The notes beneath the pieces were generated by a model that saw only the letters and a program-made list of their open reading frames with translations, was not told the DNA's origin and made no database searches. Position numbers and translations under genes: made by a program. A DNA stretch of 64,000 bases from Rhizobium sp. CCGE531 (GTDB lineage: Bacteria > Pseudomonadota > Alphaproteobacteria > Rhizobiales > Rhizobiaceae): NCBI RefSeq assembly GCF_003627795.1, contig NZ_CP032684.1:2643001-2707000 (forward strand), read 5' to 3'. Position 1 is the first letter of the stretch, and each line of letters begins with the position of its first letter. Positions 20,924 to 28,129 of this stretch are shown here, piece after piece.

Positions 20924-21820
20924 ATGCCATTGGATTGGGACAAGCTGCGTATCTTTCACGCGGCTGCCGAAGCGGGTTCGTTCACGCATGCGGCCGATAA
21001 GTTGCATTTGTCCCAGTCCGCGATCAGCCGGCAGGTCAGCGCGCTCGAGCAGGACGTCGGCATCAAGCTTTTCCACCGCCATGCGCGCGGCCTCATCCTG
21101 ACCGAACAGGGCGAGTTGCTTTATCGCACGGCTCATGACGTTCTCTTGAAGCTCGAAACGGTCAAGATGCAATTGACCGAAACGACCGACAAGCCGAGCG
21201 GCAAGCTGCGCGTGACGACGACGGTCGGCCTCGGCCAGGGCTGGCTCACCGACAAGATCCAGGAATTCCTGCAGCTTTATCCCGACATGTCGATCCAGCT
21301 CATCCTCGATAACGAGGAGCTTGATGTGAACATGCGCCATGCGGATTGCGCCATCCGGCTGCGCCAGCCGCAGCAATCGGATTTGATCCAGCGCAAGCTC
21401 TTCACCGTCCACATGCACGTCTATGCGGCCCCCTCCTACATCAACCGCTACGGCGAGCCGCAATCGGTCGAGGCTCTGGACGAGCATCGCATCATCAGCT
21501 TCGGCGAGCCGGCGCCGAACTACCTGCTCGACGTCAACTGGCTGGAGATCGCCGGCCGGTCGTCCGACAACAAGCGCGTGCCGCATCTGCAGATCAACAG
21601 CCAGACGTCGATCAAACGCGCATGCCTGCTCGGCATCGGCATCGCCGTTCTGCCTGATTATATCGTCGGTCGCGATCCGGGCCTTATCCAGCTCGCAATC
21701 AATGCGGACGTACCATCCTTCGATACATATTTCTGCTACCCGGACGAGATGAAAAACGCGGCTAAGCTTAAGGTTTTTCGTGATTTTATCGTGTCCAAGG
21801 CTCGTAACTGGAATTTTTAG
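20924..21820 (+). CDS. lsrB: LysR-type regulator LsrB/VtlR
   Basis: The 298-residue LTTR opens with the signature MPLDWDKLRIFHAAAEAGSFTH. It has an HTH at about 18-45 and an effector domain at about 93-290. Orthologs are LsrB of Sinorhizobium (LPS genes, redox, symbiosis) and VtlR of Brucella/Agrobacterium (activates AbcR sRNA genes). Cysteines at about 142, 234 and 270 are candidates for the redox response reported for LsrB. ATG 20924 is chosen because GAGGGG lies eight bases upstream; GTG 20897 and ATG 20900 overlap the trxB stop. Its position between trxB and two abcR genes matches the family's conserved synteny. Confidence 0.9.
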   Translation: MPLDWDKLRIFHAAAEAGSFTHAADKLHLSQSAISRQVSALEQDVGIKLFHRHARGLILTEQGELLYRTAHDVLLKLETVKMQLTETTDKPSGKLRVTTTVGLGQGWLTDKIQEFLQLYPDMSIQLILDNEELDVNMRHADCAIRLRQPQQSDLIQRKLFTVHMHVYAAPSYINRYGEPQSVEALDEHRIISFGEPAPNYLLDVNWLEIAGRSSDNKRVPHLQINSQTSIKRACLLGIGIAVLPDYIVGRDPGLIQLAINADVPSFDTYFCYPDEMKNAAKLKVFRDFIVSKARNWNF

Positions 21821-21881
21821 TGAAGGTAAGTCACTGATAACGAACTCTTTTTATGACTAATATATCAGCTGCGCGTATGAT

Positions 21882-21896
21882 GCATAGCTGATATGC
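21882..21896. promoter_or_regulatory. candidate LsrB operator of the first abcR gene
   Basis: GCAT-N7-ATGC (extended TGCAT-N7-ATGCA) is a 15-bp LysR-type dyad followed by ACAAAA, ending 11 bp before the -35 of the first sRNA. The same dyad occurs 203 bp downstream at the same distance from the second promoter. That LsrB binds it is inference. Confidence 0.6.
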
Positions 21897-21907
21897 ACAA
21901 AATAGAG

Positions 21908-21936
21908 TTGAAGCCTGCCCATTTAACTACCATATC
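21908..21936 (+). promoter_or_regulatory. promoter of the first abcR sRNA
   Basis: TTGAAG (21908-21913), a 17-bp spacer, CATATC (21931-21936). Predicted start is about 21943-21944, which gives a 115-nt RNA ending in a T8 tract. Confidence 0.7.
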
Positions 21937-21943
21937 GCACATA

Positions 21944-22058
21944 GCTGATGCACACGGTGGCTTTTCCTCCCAGTTCCACCGCATTGGCTGTTCCCCTCTG
22001 GAGGTTTTTGACCTTCATACCTATAGGGCCCTGGTTTACTCCGGAGGCCCTTTTTTTT
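21944..22058 (+). ncRNA. abcR: AbcR-family (alpha-r15) trans-acting sRNA, first copy
   Basis: This is a roughly 115-nt Hfq-type sRNA. It carries two exposed anti-Shine-Dalgarno stretches, TTTTCCTCCCAGTTCC and GTTCCCCTCTGG, and ends with a terminator (GGGCC ... GGCCC then eight T, 22025-22058). AbcR1/AbcR2 silence many ABC-transporter mRNAs in Agrobacterium, Sinorhizobium and Brucella, and they lie in tandem between lsrB/vtlR and an ArsR gene, exactly as here. It is nearly identical to the second copy. Which copy is AbcR1 or AbcR2 cannot be decided from this window. Ends are predicted, not mapped. Confidence 0.88.
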
Positions 22059-22084
22059 GCCTTTTTGATGCCAGGCCCGCAAAC

Positions 22085-22099
22085 GCATAACTGCCATGC
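22085..22099. promoter_or_regulatory. candidate LsrB operator of the second abcR gene
   Basis: GCAT-N7-ATGC followed by ACAAAA, exactly 203 bp from the copy at 21882 and at the same distance (11 bp) from its -35. The N7 cores differ (AGCTGAT versus AACTGCC) while the arms are kept. Confidence 0.6.
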
Positions 22100-22110
22100 A
22101 CAAAAAAGCA

Positions 22111-22139
22111 TTGCGCACTGCACAAATTAGCATCATAAC
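22111..22139 (+). promoter_or_regulatory. promoter of the second abcR sRNA
   Basis: TTGCGC (22111-22116), a 17-bp spacer, CATAAC (22134-22139). It is weaker than the first copy's promoter at both hexamers. Predicted start is about 22146-22147. Confidence 0.65.
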
Positions 22140-22146
22140 GCACATA

Positions 22147-22262
22147 GCTGATGCACATGGTGGCTTTTCCTCCCAGTTCCACCGCATTGGCTGTTCCCCT
22201 CTGGAGGTTTTGACCTTCACACCTATAAGGGCCCTGGTTCATTCCGGTGGCCCTCTTTTTTT
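22147..22262 (+). ncRNA. abcR: AbcR-family (alpha-r15) trans-acting sRNA, second copy
   Basis: This is a roughly 116-nt RNA with the same unpaired CU-rich seed regions as the first copy (TCCTCCCAGTTCC and TTCCCCTCTGG). Its terminator is GGGCCC ... GGTGGCCC followed by CTTTTTTT, ending at 22262. Differences from the first copy are few and mostly in loops or compensating single-base gaps. It lies 122 bp upstream of the ArsR gene. The two copies probably share targets but may differ in expression because their promoters differ. Confidence 0.88.
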
Positions 22263-22327
22263 GCCCAATTTCTAAGCACGCGCGCGAGCAGCCCTGCCAA
22301 AAATAATATTCGGCGTCGCCCTTGATA

Positions 22328-22345
22328 TATCGAAATCTGTCGATA
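22328..22345. promoter_or_regulatory. candidate ArsR operator
   Basis: TATCGA-N6-TCGATA is a perfect dyad 39 bp before the ArsR-family start codon, followed by the imperfect ATCG-N8-CGAT. Location and symmetry suit autorepression. Confidence 0.5.
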
Positions 22346-22383
22346 CATAAATCGGGATTATTCGATATTGCTTGGTGAACACC

Positions 22384-22677
22384 ATGGACAAGAACGAGAT
22401 ATTGAAGGCCTTGGCCAATCCGGCCAGGCTCGAAATCCTCAACCACCTCAAGGATCCGGAAACCCATTTCCCGACCCAGGAACATCCGCTGGAGCTTGGT
22501 GTCTGCGCCAGCCAGTTCGAGCGCTGCGGTCTCTCGCAATCGACTGTCTCCGCTCACCTGGGCACGCTCCACCGCGCGGACCTGGTGACGACGCGGCGCC
22601 TCGGCCAGTGGATTTTCTACAAGCGCAACGAAGAAACCATCGCTGAATTCCTCGAAGCCATGCGGAAGGAACTCTGA
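22384..22677 (+). CDS. ArsR-family winged-helix repressor
   Basis: The 97-residue regulator has a winged HTH (LKALANPARLEILNHL, then SQSTVSAHLGTLHRADLV). Cysteines lie in GVCASQFERCG, ahead of the recognition helix. It is the syntenic equivalent of the ArsR gene that flanks abcR in other rhizobia. ATG 22384 is preferred; in-frame TTG/GTG codons lie 9-12 bp upstream, and the ribosome-binding site is weak. The MFS gene starts 2 bp after its stop, so it heads an ArsR-MFS-OYE unit that it probably represses. The spacing of its cysteines is compatible with a metalloid or thiol/electrophile sensor; the inducer is unknown. Confidence 0.88.
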   Translation: MDKNEILKALANPARLEILNHLKDPETHFPTQEHPLELGVCASQFERCGLSQSTVSAHLGTLHRADLVTTRRLGQWIFYKRNEETIAEFLEAMRKEL

Positions 22678-22679
22678 AC

Positions 22680-23846
22680 ATGCCTCTTGCGCTCCTCGTT
22701 CTCGCGCTCAGCTCCTTTGCCATCGGCACGACTGAATTCGTCATCATGGGATTGCTGCCGGAGGTGGCCTCGGATCTTACGGTCACCATTCCGCAAGCCG
22801 GTTGGCTAGTCACCGGCTATGCGCTGGCCGTCGCCATCGGCGCGCCGATCATGGCTGTCTCGACAGCCCATTTGCGCCGGCGATCGGCGCTGATCATGCT
22901 GATGGGCTTCTTCATTCTCGGCAATCTTCTCTGCGCCGTCGCCCCGAATTATTGGGTCCTGATGATCGCCCGCATCGTCACCGCGCTTTGCCACGGTGCC
23001 TTCTTCGGCATCGGTTCGGTGGTTGCGGCCAGCCTGGTGCCGGAAGACCGTAAGGCCCGCGCCGTCGCCCTGATGTTCACCGGCCTGACGCTCGCCAATG
23101 TGCTTGGCGTTCCCCTCGGCACGGCTTTCGGCCAGGCTTTCGGCTGGCGCGCGCCATTCTGGATCGTCACGCTGCTCGGCGTCGCCTCGATTGCAGGACT
23201 TGTCGCCGTGCTGCCGAAGGACGAAGCTGCCCGTCAGGGCAGCCTTGGCCGCGAGATAGCCGCATTGCGTGGCCTCGGCCTCTGGCTGGCATTGCTGACG
23301 ACCGTTTTCTTCTCGGCCGCCATGTTCGCCCTTTTCACCTATATCGCCCCGATGCTGCGCGATGTTACCGGTGTCTCGCCCGAGACCGTAACCTGGACGC
23401 TGCTCTCGATCGGCGTCGGCCTGACCATCGGCAATCTGATCGGCGGCAAGCTGGCTGACTGGCGCCTTGGTTCCACGCTTGCCGGTGTCTTCCTGGCGAT
23501 CGCGGCGACATCGGCGATCTTCAGCGTCACCATCCACTCCCTGGTCGGCGCCGAGATCACGCTCTTCCTATGGGCTGCGGCGGCTTTCGCCGCCGTGCCG
23601 GCATTGCAGATCAATGTCGTCAACTTCGGCAAGGACGCCCCGAACCTCGTATCGACCATTAACATCGGCGCCTTCAACACCGGCAACGCGCTCGGCGCCT
23701 GGGTCGGCGGAATGCTCATAGACGAAGGTTTTTCACTCTCGCAGGTGCCGCTGGCCGGCTCGGGCATGGCAATCCTGGGCTTCCTCACCGTCTTGCTGAC
23801 ATTTGCCGCCATACGTCCCCGTGACGAGGCGCTCGCCTCATCCTGA
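22680..23846 (+). CDS. MFS transporter (YdhP/AraJ-like DHA1 family)
   Basis: The 388-residue protein has 12 predicted TM helices and opens LALLVLALSSFAIGTTEFVIMG, typical of the AraJ/YdhP/NepI branch of drug-H+ antiporters. Motif C-like glycines are in TM5 (GLTLANVLGVPLGTAFG). It is translationally coupled to arsR: the AAGGAA ribosome-binding site lies inside the end of arsR. The partner downstream is an Old Yellow Enzyme, so the operon may detoxify an electrophile by reduction and export. Substrate unknown. Confidence 0.9.
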   Translation: MPLALLVLALSSFAIGTTEFVIMGLLPEVASDLTVTIPQAGWLVTGYALAVAIGAPIMAVSTAHLRRRSALIMLMGFFILGNLLCAVAPNYWVLMIARIVTALCHGAFFGIGSVVAASLVPEDRKARAVALMFTGLTLANVLGVPLGTAFGQAFGWRAPFWIVTLLGVASIAGLVAVLPKDEAARQGSLGREIAALRGLGLWLALLTTVFFSAAMFALFTYIAPMLRDVTGVSPETVTWTLLSIGVGLTIGNLIGGKLADWRLGSTLAGVFLAIAATSAIFSVTIHSLVGAEITLFLWAAAAFAAVPALQINVVNFGKDAPNLVSTINIGAFNTGNALGAWVGGMLIDEGFSLSQVPLAGSGMAILGFLTVLLTFAAIRPRDEALASS

Positions 23847-23884
23847 TCCCTCTCCTCCTCCCACCTCAACTGAAAGGACGACCC

Positions 23885-24997
23885 ATGACCAAATTGTTCG
23901 AACCGACGAAGCTTGGCGATATCTCCATCGCCAACCGCATCGTCATGGCACCCCTGACGCGCAATCGCTCGCCGAATGCCGTGCCGAACGAGCTGAACAT
24001 CAAATATTATGCCCAGCGTGCCAGCGCCGGCCTGATCATCACGGAGGCAACGGCGATTACCCATCAAGGTCAGGGCTACGCCGATGTTCCCGGCCTCTAC
24101 AGCCAGGAAGCGCTCGACGGCTGGAAGAAGGTGACCGATGCCGTGCACGCCAATGGCGGCAAGATCGTCGTTCAGATGTGGCATGTCGGCCGCATCTCCC
24201 ATACGACCTTGCAGCCGAATGGCGGCAAGCCGGTCTCCTCCACCTCCAGGCGCGCTGAAAATTCGAAGACCTATCTGGTTAACGGCGACGGCACCGGCGG
24301 CTTTGCAGACGTTTCCGAGCCGCGTGCGCTCGAAACCTCGGAAATCCCGGGCATCATCGAAGACTATCGCAAGGCCGCCCGCGCCGCGATCGATGCCGGT
24401 TTCGACGGCGTCGAGATCCACGGCGCGAACGGCTATCTGATCGACCAGTTCCTGCGCGGCGACGTCAACGACCGCACCGACCAGTATGGCGGCTCGATCG
24501 AGAACCGTGCCCGCTTCCTGTTCGAAGTGGTCGATGCCGTCACCAAGGAAGTCGGTGCGGGCCGCACGGCAATCCGCATTTCGCCGGTCACGCCATCGGG
24601 CGATGCCAGCGACCCGGCCCCGCAGCAACTCTTCACTTATGTCATTGAAGGTCTGGCGAAACACGGCCTCGCCTATGTCCACGTCGTCGAAGGCCAGACC
24701 GGCGGCAAGCGCGACTTCCTGCCCTTCGATTACGATGCCCTGCATGCCACCTATAAGGCCGCAGGAGGCAAGGCCGCCTGGATGGTCAACAATGCCTATA
24801 CCCGCGAGATGGCGGTCGAAGCCGTCGACAGCGGCAAGGCCGATGTCGTTGCCTTCGGCAAGCCGTTCATCTCCAACCCGGATCTCGTTCGGCGCCTGAA
24901 GGAAGATGCGCCGCTCGCGCCGCTGGATCAGGCAACGCTCTACGGCGGTGGCTCCAAGGGCTACGCCGACTATCCCTCGCTTGAAGAAGCCGCTTGA
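23885..24997 (+). CDS. Old Yellow Enzyme family alkene reductase (NemA-like)
   Basis: The 370-residue FMN-dependent TIM-barrel reductase acts on activated C=C bonds and nitrate esters using NAD(P)H. It has IVMAPLTRNRSP (N-terminal FMN contact), the substrate-binding pair His179/Asn182 in IHGANGYLIDQFL, and the C-terminal FMN segment VAFGKPFISNPDLVRRL. ATG 23885 follows AAAGGA. It lies 38 bp behind the MFS gene in the ArsR-led unit, which parallels nemRA-type electrophile responses. A strong terminator follows. The exact substrate is not predictable. Confidence 0.93.
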   Translation: MTKLFEPTKLGDISIANRIVMAPLTRNRSPNAVPNELNIKYYAQRASAGLIITEATAITHQGQGYADVPGLYSQEALDGWKKVTDAVHANGGKIVVQMWHVGRISHTTLQPNGGKPVSSTSRRAENSKTYLVNGDGTGGFADVSEPRALETSEIPGIIEDYRKAARAAIDAGFDGVEIHGANGYLIDQFLRGDVNDRTDQYGGSIENRARFLFEVVDAVTKEVGAGRTAIRISPVTPSGDASDPAPQQLFTYVIEGLAKHGLAYVHVVEGQTGGKRDFLPFDYDALHATYKAAGGKAAWMVNNAYTREMAVEAVDSGKADVVAFGKPFISNPDLVRRLKEDAPLAPLDQATLYGGGSKGYADYPSLEEAA

Positions 24998-25028
24998 CCT
25001 GGCCTCTGAACGGTCTTGATATCGATAG

Positions 25029-25061
25029 AAAACCCTCGCAACGCATGTTGCGAGGGTTTTT
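25029..25061. terminator. strong bidirectional terminator
   Basis: AAAACCCTCGCAAC / GTTGCGAGGGTTTT form a perfect 14-bp stem with GCAT loop and T-run on both strands. It lies between the convergent OYE and epimerase genes. Confidence 0.85.
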
Positions 25062-25118
25062 CATTATCTGAGCTTTGAAATGGCCGGACCAAGCAGGCTT
25101 TGCACCTGAGGATGGCAC

Positions 25119-26096
25119 TCATGCGGCCTGCAGGCAACCAATGGACGCCAGGCTGGCCCGGACGGCCTCATCGATCGGCGTATGCGGCTCTTCGCCGAGC
25201 ACGGCCAGCAGCTTGTCGTTGCGCATCTGCAGCGGTACGTCCCAGAGATAGCTCATTTCGCGTAGCTCCCGCATGAATGGGACGAAGGGAGCCGCCAACG
25301 GCACGATCCACCAGGGAAATGCCTTTACCTTCACCTTGTGGCCGAGCACGCGCTGCACGGCATCCACGATCTGCATACCATCGCCATCCCAATGGCCGCG
25401 CATATGATAGACGGCGAAGACCGGCAGCTCGTCGCCCTTCTCGATCAGCCGGATCATGGTCTCGGCGACATCGGGCAGATAGGCCCATTGATGGCCGAGG
25501 CCGCGCTCGCCCGGATAGGTCATCGAGCTGATCGGCTTGCCCGGCGTCACCATGGCCTGCGAGAACCAGCTATTGGCACGGGATCCACCGAAAAAATCGC
25601 CGGCGCGAACGATGATGACCGGAGTGCCATCCTGCTCCGCGGCCGCTCTCAAACGCCGCTCCATCTCAACGCGAATGGCGCCTTTGCGGGTCTTCGGCCG
25701 CTGCGCGCTGTCCTCGCTGACATCAGGGAAGACATCGGGGCCGAAATTGTAGACGGTCCCTGGCAACACGATCCGCGCACCAACTGCCTTGGCGGCGGCA
25801 ATGGTGTTGTCCAGCATCGGCAGGACGACCTTGCCCCAGTTGCGGTAGCCGGGAGGATTGACTGCATGCAGGATGACATCCGCACCTTGCGCTGCCTTCA
25901 GGACATCATCCGCCTGCATCGCGTCGCCCTGAACCCAGTCGAAGTCCGGCTGGCAGCGGGTTGCCTCGGCTGCATTGCGGTTCAGCGCCCGGATGCGCCA
26001 GCCACGTGCGGCGAGCCCCTCAGCGACGGCGCCGCCAATGCCGCCGGTGGCGCCAAGTATCAAGGCCGTTTTGCCATGCTCCATCTGATTGCTCAT
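25119..26096 (-). CDS. NAD(P)-binding epimerase/reductase (extended SDR)
   Basis: The 325-residue protein has the N-terminal Rossmann motif LILGATGGIGGAVAEGL (about 12-28). In place of the YxxxK signature there is a PGTVYNFGP segment and a GHQWAYLPDVAETMIRL domain typical of NmrA/epimerase-like proteins. ATG 26096 (MSNQMEHGK) is chosen since GGAG lies six bases upstream; ATG 26102 and 26108 are alternatives. It is divergent from a LysR gene with a 92-bp gap. The substrate is unknown; it may be a quinone or nucleotide-sugar type reductase. Confidence 0.82.
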   Translation of the reverse strand: MSNQMEHGKTALILGATGGIGGAVAEGLAARGWRIRALNRNAAEATRCQPDFDWVQGDAMQADDVLKAAQGADVILHAVNPPGYRNWGKVVLPMLDNTIAAAKAVGARIVLPGTVYNFGPDVFPDVSEDSAQRPKTRKGAIRVEMERRLRAAAEQDGTPVIIVRAGDFFGGSRANSWFSQAMVTPGKPISSMTYPGERGLGHQWAYLPDVAETMIRLIEKGDELPVFAVYHMRGHWDGDGMQIVDAVQRVLGHKVKVKAFPWWIVPLAAPFVPFMRELREMSYLWDVPLQMRNDKLLAVLGEEPHTPIDEAVRASLASIGCLQAA

Positions 26097-26176
26097 GATC
26101 ATCTCCATCGGTTTCGATGGACTGACTATGCCGAACCCTCGCGATAAACGAAATTGCCAAAAAATCTGCAGATGAT

Positions 26177-26190
26177 ATACATAAATGTAT
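26177..26190. promoter_or_regulatory. dyad overlapping the LysR start codon
   Basis: ATACAT-AA-ATGTAT is a perfect palindrome whose right arm reaches into the ATG at 26189. A second palindrome, ATCTGCAGAT, lies at 26164-26173. Both are candidate operators for this divergent pair. Confidence 0.4.
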
Positions 26191-27103
26191 GCCGCTCTTA
26201 TCTGAACCAAGCTGGGATTTCTATCGTACCTTCCTTGCCGTGCAGCAGCACGGCTCGCTCTCGGCCGCTGCTCGCGATCTCGGCCTGACACAGCCGACGG
26301 TCGGCCGTCATATCGACGCATTGGAAAAGGCGGTCGGCGCTGAACTGTTCACGCGTTCGCAGCAGGGCCTGTTGCCAACCGATACCGCCCTCGCCCTGAA
26401 ACCCTATGCCGAGACGCTGGCAAGCACGGCCGCCGCCCTACTGCGGGCCGCCTCCGGTTCGAAAGACAAGGTCAGCGGCACGGTGCGCATCAGCGCCAGC
26501 GAGGTCATCGGAACGGAAGTGTTGCCACCGATCCTTGCCGCACTGCAGGCAAGATATCCCGAATTGATTATCGAGCTGTCCGCTTCCGACGCGGTGGAAG
26601 ACTTGCTGCAGCGCGAGGCGGATATTGCCGTGCGCATGGTGGCGCCGGCGCAGGAAGCTCTGCTCGCCCGGCATATCGGCATCATTACCCTCGGTCTCTT
26701 CGCCCATCGCAGCTATGTCGAGCGACACGGCAAACCCACAACCCTTAAGGAGTTACACCGGCACAAGCTGATCGGCTTCGATCGTCAAACCGCTTACATA
26801 CGAATGATGCAAAAGCGCTATCCGATGCTCGACGGCGTCTCTTTCAGCTTTCGATCCGACAACAGCATCGCACTGCATAACGCTTTGCGCGCCGGTATCG
26901 GCATCAGCTTTTACCAGATTCCCTTGGCAAGGCGCGACGCAAGCCTTGTGCGCCTGTTGCCCGAGATCGAATTGTCGCTCGACACCTGGATCGTCATGCA
27001 CGAAAACCTGAAGACGTCGCCGCGCTGCCGCGTGACATTTGACGCGCTGGTTGCGGGTTTGCTGGATTATATCAAGGGTAACAACGCGGAGGAGCCGTAT
27101 TGA
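26189..27103 (+). CDS. LysR-family transcriptional regulator
   Basis: The 304-residue LTTR has an HTH at about 18-62 (GSLSAAARDLGLTQPTVGRHIDALE) and a LysR substrate domain at about 95-295. There is no visible ribosome-binding site before ATG 26189, and a palindrome overlaps the start, so expression is probably low and autoregulated. It is divergent from the epimerase gene, the expected target. The GrpB gene starts 3 bp after its stop and may be co-transcribed. Effector unknown. Confidence 0.9.
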   Translation: MPLLSEPSWDFYRTFLAVQQHGSLSAAARDLGLTQPTVGRHIDALEKAVGAELFTRSQQGLLPTDTALALKPYAETLASTAAALLRAASGSKDKVSGTVRISASEVIGTEVLPPILAALQARYPELIIELSASDAVEDLLQREADIAVRMVAPAQEALLARHIGIITLGLFAHRSYVERHGKPTTLKELHRHKLIGFDRQTAYIRMMQKRYPMLDGVSFSFRSDNSIALHNALRAGIGISFYQIPLARRDASLVRLLPEIELSLDTWIVMHENLKTSPRCRVTFDALVAGLLDYIKGNNAEEPY

Positions 27104-27105
27104 CC

Positions 27106-27621
27106 ATGGGAACAGCGGTGGAACTGGTGCCCTACGATCCAAACTGGCCGGATGATTTCGGCCGCATCCGCGACGGGCTTCAGCGATTGCTGGCGCCCTA
27201 TGTCTTGACGATCGCGCATATCGGCAGCACGTCCATTCCCGGCCTCGCGGCAAAACCGCTTATCGATATCGACATCATCCTGCGCGGCCTCGCCGACATC
27301 CCTGCCGCGGCACGCATTCTGCTGGACCAGGGCTACGAACCACGCGGTAACCGCTATGACGATGAAGTCTGGGCATTCATGCGGCGCGATGGCAGGCCGC
27401 CGGAGCGCCTCTATCTTTGCACGCCGGGCAACCGGACACATGAACGCAGGATGATCTTTCAGGATTATCTTCGGGCGCACCCGGCGGACGCGGCCGCCTA
27501 TGCGAAACTGAAGCGAGAACTCGCCGAAACCCACCGGCACGATGGTGATCGCTATACCGCCGAGAAGCGTCACTTCGTCGACGCGATCATCGAAAAAGCG
27601 GTCGGCACTGACCTGCTCTAG
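27106..27621 (+). CDS. GrpB family protein (nucleotidyltransferase superfamily)
   Basis: The 171-residue product has the GrpB core: VPYDPNWPDDF, HIGSTSIPGLAAKPLIDIDI (about 36-55; the GS motif with following acidic residues resembles the nucleotidyltransferase metal site), and RDYLRAHP-like FQDYLRAHPADAAAYAKLK. GrpB proteins are small cytoplasmic proteins of unproven function. ATG 27106 lies 3 bp after the LysR stop with GGAGGA upstream. Its last 4 bp overlap the convergent DUF2188 gene. Confidence 0.88.
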   Translation: MGTAVELVPYDPNWPDDFGRIRDGLQRLLAPYVLTIAHIGSTSIPGLAAKPLIDIDIILRGLADIPAAARILLDQGYEPRGNRYDDEVWAFMRRDGRPPERLYLCTPGNRTHERRMIFQDYLRAHPADAAAYAKLKRELAETHRHDGDRYTAEKRHFVDAIIEKAVGTDLL

Positions 27622-27899
27622 GCACCAGGCGCCGTATCGACCGGCGGGAAATGCTTTTGGCCATCGATGACCTCCGTTTCCGGACGGTCGCCGCCATCGG
27701 CATATTCCTCATGCCATTTGCCGCTTTCATCCTGCCAACTGATTTCAGCCGAGTCGCCTCCGACCTGCTGTTCAGCCGCAACGATCCGCGCGGCCTCCAC
27801 AGCCTCGGAATGCGTCGGAAACGCCTCCGAATAAACATCACGGAAACGATAGGCCCATCCACCGTCGTGCGGCACGATTTCGTAAACGACCTTGACCAT
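27618..27899 (-). CDS. DUF2188 small protein
   Basis: The 93-residue protein has VVYEIVPHDGGWAYRFRDVYSEAFPTHSEAVEAARIVA, a DUF2188 domain in which a small beta-sheet is followed by an amphipathic helix, then a charged tail. No membrane segment is present. The stop overlaps the GrpB stop by 4 bp in antisense. AGGAGGGAGTG upstream of ATG is a strong ribosome-binding site. Function unknown; members are often stress-induced. Confidence 0.8.
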   Translation of the reverse strand: MVKVVYEIVPHDGGWAYRFRDVYSEAFPTHSEAVEAARIVAAEQQVGGDSAEISWQDESGKWHEEYADGGDRPETEVIDGQKHFPPVDTAPGA

Positions 27900-28129
27900 T
27901 CACTCCCTCCTTCTCATCTGCCAAGACCTTCGAATCCGGACATCGCCGGCAGGATCGCGTGCATCTGAGACGGGTTTCGAGGATGCCGCGGCATTTTGGT
28001 GGGCAGACCTATCCGGGCAGTATTCCATTAAACTGCGCTAACTGCAAATTTCGGCCCCTTCCTGAGCGCTTGATGTGCGAAATCATTGCTTTAGAGTGCA
28101 ACCGTGAATCGGCGCAAAGGTTGGGCAAA

